Of a stretch of DNA of 64,000 nt, positions 58,700 to 64,000 are shown piece by piece. The stretch spans positions 185,783 to 249,782 of the forward strand of contig MNCI01020673.1 in the NCBI GenBank assembly GCA_015680685.1, read 5' to 3'. Within the stretch, counting starts at the first letter, position 1. The number at the start of each line of letters is the position of its first letter. Origin of the DNA: Gnetum montanum. Its lineage: Eukaryota > Streptophyta > Gnetopsida > Gnetales > Gnetaceae. The position numbers and the translations under genes are program-made. The notes under the pieces are model-generated. The model searched no databases and had not been told where the DNA came from. It worked only from the letters and a program-made list of their open reading frames with translations.

Positions 58700-58925
58700 T
58701 GCAAGGCCATGTGTGTCACATGTCCTTGCAGATCACTTTTCCTAGTATTTTGCAAGAACATCTGAGGTGCATGTCCTTGCAGAACACATTTCTAGTATTC
58801 TGCAAGGATGTGATTCACATGGCCTCGCAGTTCATGTCCTTGCAGAACACATTTCTAGTATTTTGCAAGGATGTGATTCACATGGCCTCGCAGTTCACTT
58901 TTCTAGTTTTCTACGAGAACATGCG
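58700..58925. repeat. 63-bp tandem repeat with internal hairpin
   Basis: CATGTCCTTGCAGAACACAT begins units at 58770 and 58833, 63 bases apart; a partial unit starts at 58719 and another piece follows at about 58890. Each full unit contains CCTTGCAGAA...TTCTGCAAGG (or TTTTGCAAGG), a 10-base inverted repeat around 13 bases. Small ORFs here only reflect the repeat. Confidence 0.85.
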
Positions 58926-60401
58926 AATCGCATCATGTCTGTTGCACATTGGAATTCATTCAGAACAACGAGAGAGAGGCTGTGTACAGCAGGACTCATC
59001 CCTCATGCAAGTCGCGGTGGCTCGCATTGAAACTCGAAACAAACTAAAATATCGAATTTCAGACAGTAACACTGGCGCATTTGGACAGACAACCCAATGA
59101 ATTTAAAGACATTAGGAACTGCAACAAATTGTAACGCAAGATGGTAGATACTAAGGCAAAAGTTTGGTTGGTTCAAAATGAGGAAAAATAGTGAAATTCA
59201 AAGGAGCCAAAAGGTACATACGTTAAAAAGAAATTCAAAATAGATACAGTAACTTACAGAAATGCGATGAAAGCCCACGAGGAGGATTGCTCAGGAGGCT
59301 GAAGGAGACTGTGGGCCCTTGCTGTCAGCAGTGGCTTGGCAGGAAAGGGCGAACAGGTGTTTTACGTGCATCTGGGCTGCTCTGCTCCAAAAAGCCAAAT
59401 GGCTGTCCACGTGGGGCCCTACTGCAATGGGGCTATTTTTTGTTTTCAACGTTTGGATATAGGGTTTTTGCATCATATGAATTTTGGATGATACACATGA
59501 GCGAATGGCCATGCCATGAGGGACTCACGGTAATGCATCATATTGTTTATAGTTGGGACACACATTGGTTGTTTAAAGCCTAAACAGAACAGACGTAACT
59601 TTTACCCCTTCTGCAAATATGCTTTTAAATAAATCACAGCGATACCTTATCACGCTATTGGAGCCAGCAATTATTTCTATTAGTCTTGTTACTAACATGT
59701 GGCAGACGTAATCATTCGGAGGCAAATAGACAGCCAGTTTGTCAACATTGCTGTGCACTAAAATAAAGTGGAAGCTTACGTCAATTCACCGTGGTACTAC
59801 TGTGTAGGAGTAAAATCGTGCACTTTTCATTGTCTTCGTTTGTTTGGGATCAATGTTTTCCAGTGATAAAAATAGTAGAATATGGGACGGTGACCATGTC
59901 TGTAGAGGTGACGGCTGGCAATTGTAATTGACACCACCACGACCAAATATGTGCATAGGCCATTACACACGGCAGTGGCTTTAAATGTGAAATCTGTCAC
60001 GGAAGTGCGGGAAAGATTCCGAACAGTCCTCGGTGGCAGTCATTATAGAACGGTAATTGCCAGAACTCCTAGCGAACAATGAATTACAATTACGGCATGT
60101 ATGTACATTTACCATTGATCACATGCAAAGCATGGCTGACATGGGGGCTTTTTCTTTTGCAAGATTTTTCCTAGGATAAGACTGTTAGTTTTCTAAAATC
60201 TCTTATTTGATTAACACTATTTAGTGAAAGTGAAATCATTAATTATATTCATTTCATGAGAGGTGCAATTGGTGGTTGGTGGCTTTAGTCTTTATGTCTT
60301 TAGGGTATTCATTTCAGATTCTCTTGTTGGCATCGATGAGAAAAGTTACTTTTTATATGCCTATTTTTTTAAAATAATGATTCACCCGCAAAAAGTTTAA
60401 C
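58926..60401. other. Unassigned stretch
   Basis: No gene recognised. The ORF at 59287-59583 has no known features. The sequence is less AT-rich at 59270-59420 and 59880-60070 than around it. Confidence 0.35.
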
Positions 60402-60607
60402 AAAGCATATTTTATAACATGTTAAATCTAGTATTTCTGCACTGGTTGCATAGAGTTGTTGAAAAAGCATATTTTATAACATGTTAAATCTAGTATTTCT
60501 GCGCTGGTTGCATAGAGTTGTTGAAAAGTCTATTCTAGTATTTCTACATTGGTTGCATAGAGTTGTCGAAAAGTCTATTCTAGTATTTCTACATTTGTTG
60601 TTGAAAG
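60402..60607. repeat. Tandem repeat of a 62-bp unit and shortened copies
   Basis: CTAGTATTTCTGCACTGGTT, then GCATAGAGTTGTTGAAAA, occurs at about 60402-60463 and 60464-60525 with the intervening CATATTTTATAACATGTTAA. Two shorter copies of about 45 and 35 bases follow. Confidence 0.85.
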
Positions 60608-60932
60608 ATCCATGCTTGCTTGATTTATCTGCAAAAAGGAACAATATAGCTAAGTTACCGACAGAGGATAATACTTAAACTCCTTATGGTATGCACAATT
60701 TTCTCAGCAAGCTTTGTAATTTTTTTTGATAACCAAGGGCATTTTAAACAATTTTATTAAAAACTGGTTGTAAAAATGATTTCATTTTCCAGCAAGTACT
60801 CCTTTCCTATGTATTAGTTGTATATAGTTTTGATAAAAAGTCATAAATGTTAGTTGAATTGATTTTGATAGCAAGTATAGTGTTGAATAAGTAATTAAAA
60901 TTAAACTTCAATAGGAAAGACTGCTCTCCATA

Positions 60933-61064
60933 AAATTTGACGGACAATCCTAAGCGTCGGAGTATCCCGCGAAATCAAATTTGACGGACAATCCTAAGCG
61001 TCGGAGTATCCCGCGAAATCAAATTTGACGGACAATCCTAAGCGTCGGAGTATCCCGCGAAATC
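60933..61064. repeat. Three exact 44-bp tandem copies with an E2F-like site
   Basis: Copies 60933-60976, 60977-61020 and 61021-61064 are identical. Each contains TCCCGCGAAA (60965, 61009, 61053), whose complement TTTCGCGGGA fits the plant E2F consensus WTTSSCSS. Identity points to a recent expansion. It lies about 740 bases past the stop codon of the pyrophosphorylase gene. Confidence 0.9.
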
Positions 61065-61806
61065 AAACTTGTTGGTTACCTAGTAGTCGAGTGCTTGCTT
61101 ATGAAATGTTTCATTCTGCCTTCCTTTTGGATTCTGCTTTTGAACGAGTAGATCGACCACCAAGTCAGGCTGAAATTTTTTTCAACTTAAGTAGAGATCT
61201 AGAGATTTTACTCAATAATTTTATAGATCAGATAATTAAAAATTTAAGGATTTTAATTTCCGAATTATAATATTTTGTGAGTAAAATTTTTGCAGCAAGT
61301 TTTTCATAAATGGCAGGGTTGAACGTCAACTTCACCCCCTGATTATTGCCCTCATACATTTCGCTAAAGGTCATTGACACATTTAAAGTAGCCTACTAAC
61401 ATCACGTTAAATCATAGCACACTGGACAGGGATAAATAATTGCCCATGTCATGACAAACCTCATCTACCCTCGCCCTGAAAAAGCTGAAGTACCTGTTCA
61501 GCCTTTTGTATGCAGTACTGCCTTTGTCCCATGCCGTACATGTTACTATGGTAACAAATTCTGAGTTGGGTACCACCGTGAAGCCTTATTCTACAATTGC
61601 TATGGGGGCAGAGAGAGCCAGAGAAAAAGTGCAACATCAATGTCTAATTAAGCCATGAACAGATAATCCACCTTACTTTCCAACTTTGATAATACAACAA
61701 AGCAAAGAGGAAAATCCAAATCAACAACAAACAATGCCTAAGGAAAAACAATTTGCAAAGGAAAACATGCATCCAGAGGCTAGCTCTACAGACATGCAGT
61801 AAAAAA
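61065..61806 (-). other. Region 3' of the pyrophosphorylase gene
   Basis: The first part is AT-rich. The part near 61700-61806 is probably the 3' untranslated region of the minus-strand gene. No other gene seen. Confidence 0.4.

Positions 61807-64000
<2,194 letters not shown>

Noticed and set aside
61025-61270. 81-codon plus-strand ORF after the 44-bp repeats
   Set aside because: It has no ATG near its start, includes part of the tandem repeat, and shows no domain.

Overview
The window looks like nuclear DNA of a seed plant with a large, repeat-rich genome. It holds two recognisable host genes: a very long P-class pentatricopeptide repeat (PPR) gene at 19.2-22.8 kb and a GDP-mannose pyrophosphorylase gene with four coding exons at 61.8-63.3 kb (minus strand). 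Most of the rest is nested or decayed transposable elements. A conifer-like genome is possible but cannot be settled from this window.

The main repeat is one lineage of Ty3/gypsy Athila/Tat-like LTR retrotransposons. Its LTRs run TGATGA...TCATCA, its primer binding site matches the 3' end of tRNA-Asp, and its gag-PR-RT-RNaseH-IN is followed by a third ORF. I name the copies A to G. A (1-4522, +) and E (29056-35946, -) are gag-protease-only derivatives lacking RT, RNase H, IN and ORF3. B (4523 to about 10845, -) is an old gag-pol copy. C (about 10846-11840, +) is a 3' end fragment. D (11841-17253, +) is a 3' half with ORF3. F (36758-50033, -) is a near full-length copy with all ORFs, all broken. 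G (53808-54721, -) is a solo LTR. E and G have perfect 5-bp target duplications (CAGTG and GGTAT). A sits inside the integrase of B, and E sits inside a satellite array.

Other repeats are a LINE reverse transcriptase remnant (17.4-18.8 kb, -) with an internal 348-bp tandem duplication, a satellite of about 262-bp dimeric units (26.86-29.06 and 35.95-36.06 kb), a Copia integrase remnant (50.9-51.7 kb, -), an unrecognised broken coding region (52.45-53.66 kb, +), a Ulp1-type cysteine protease remnant of the kind carried by plant transposons (56.1-58.2 kb, -), and several short tandem repeats. One is three exact 44-bp copies at 60933-61064, each with an E2F-like site.

The most interesting points are: gag-protease derivatives that appear to have spread after sharing one deletion; non-coding blocks conserved between copies and kept by these derivatives; palindrome arrays just upstream of the LTR TATA boxes; ORF3 with a long coiled coil and a splice-acceptor-like sequence at its start; and a two-exon PPR model with 26 gapless 35-residue repeats, whose RNA target can be partly predicted.
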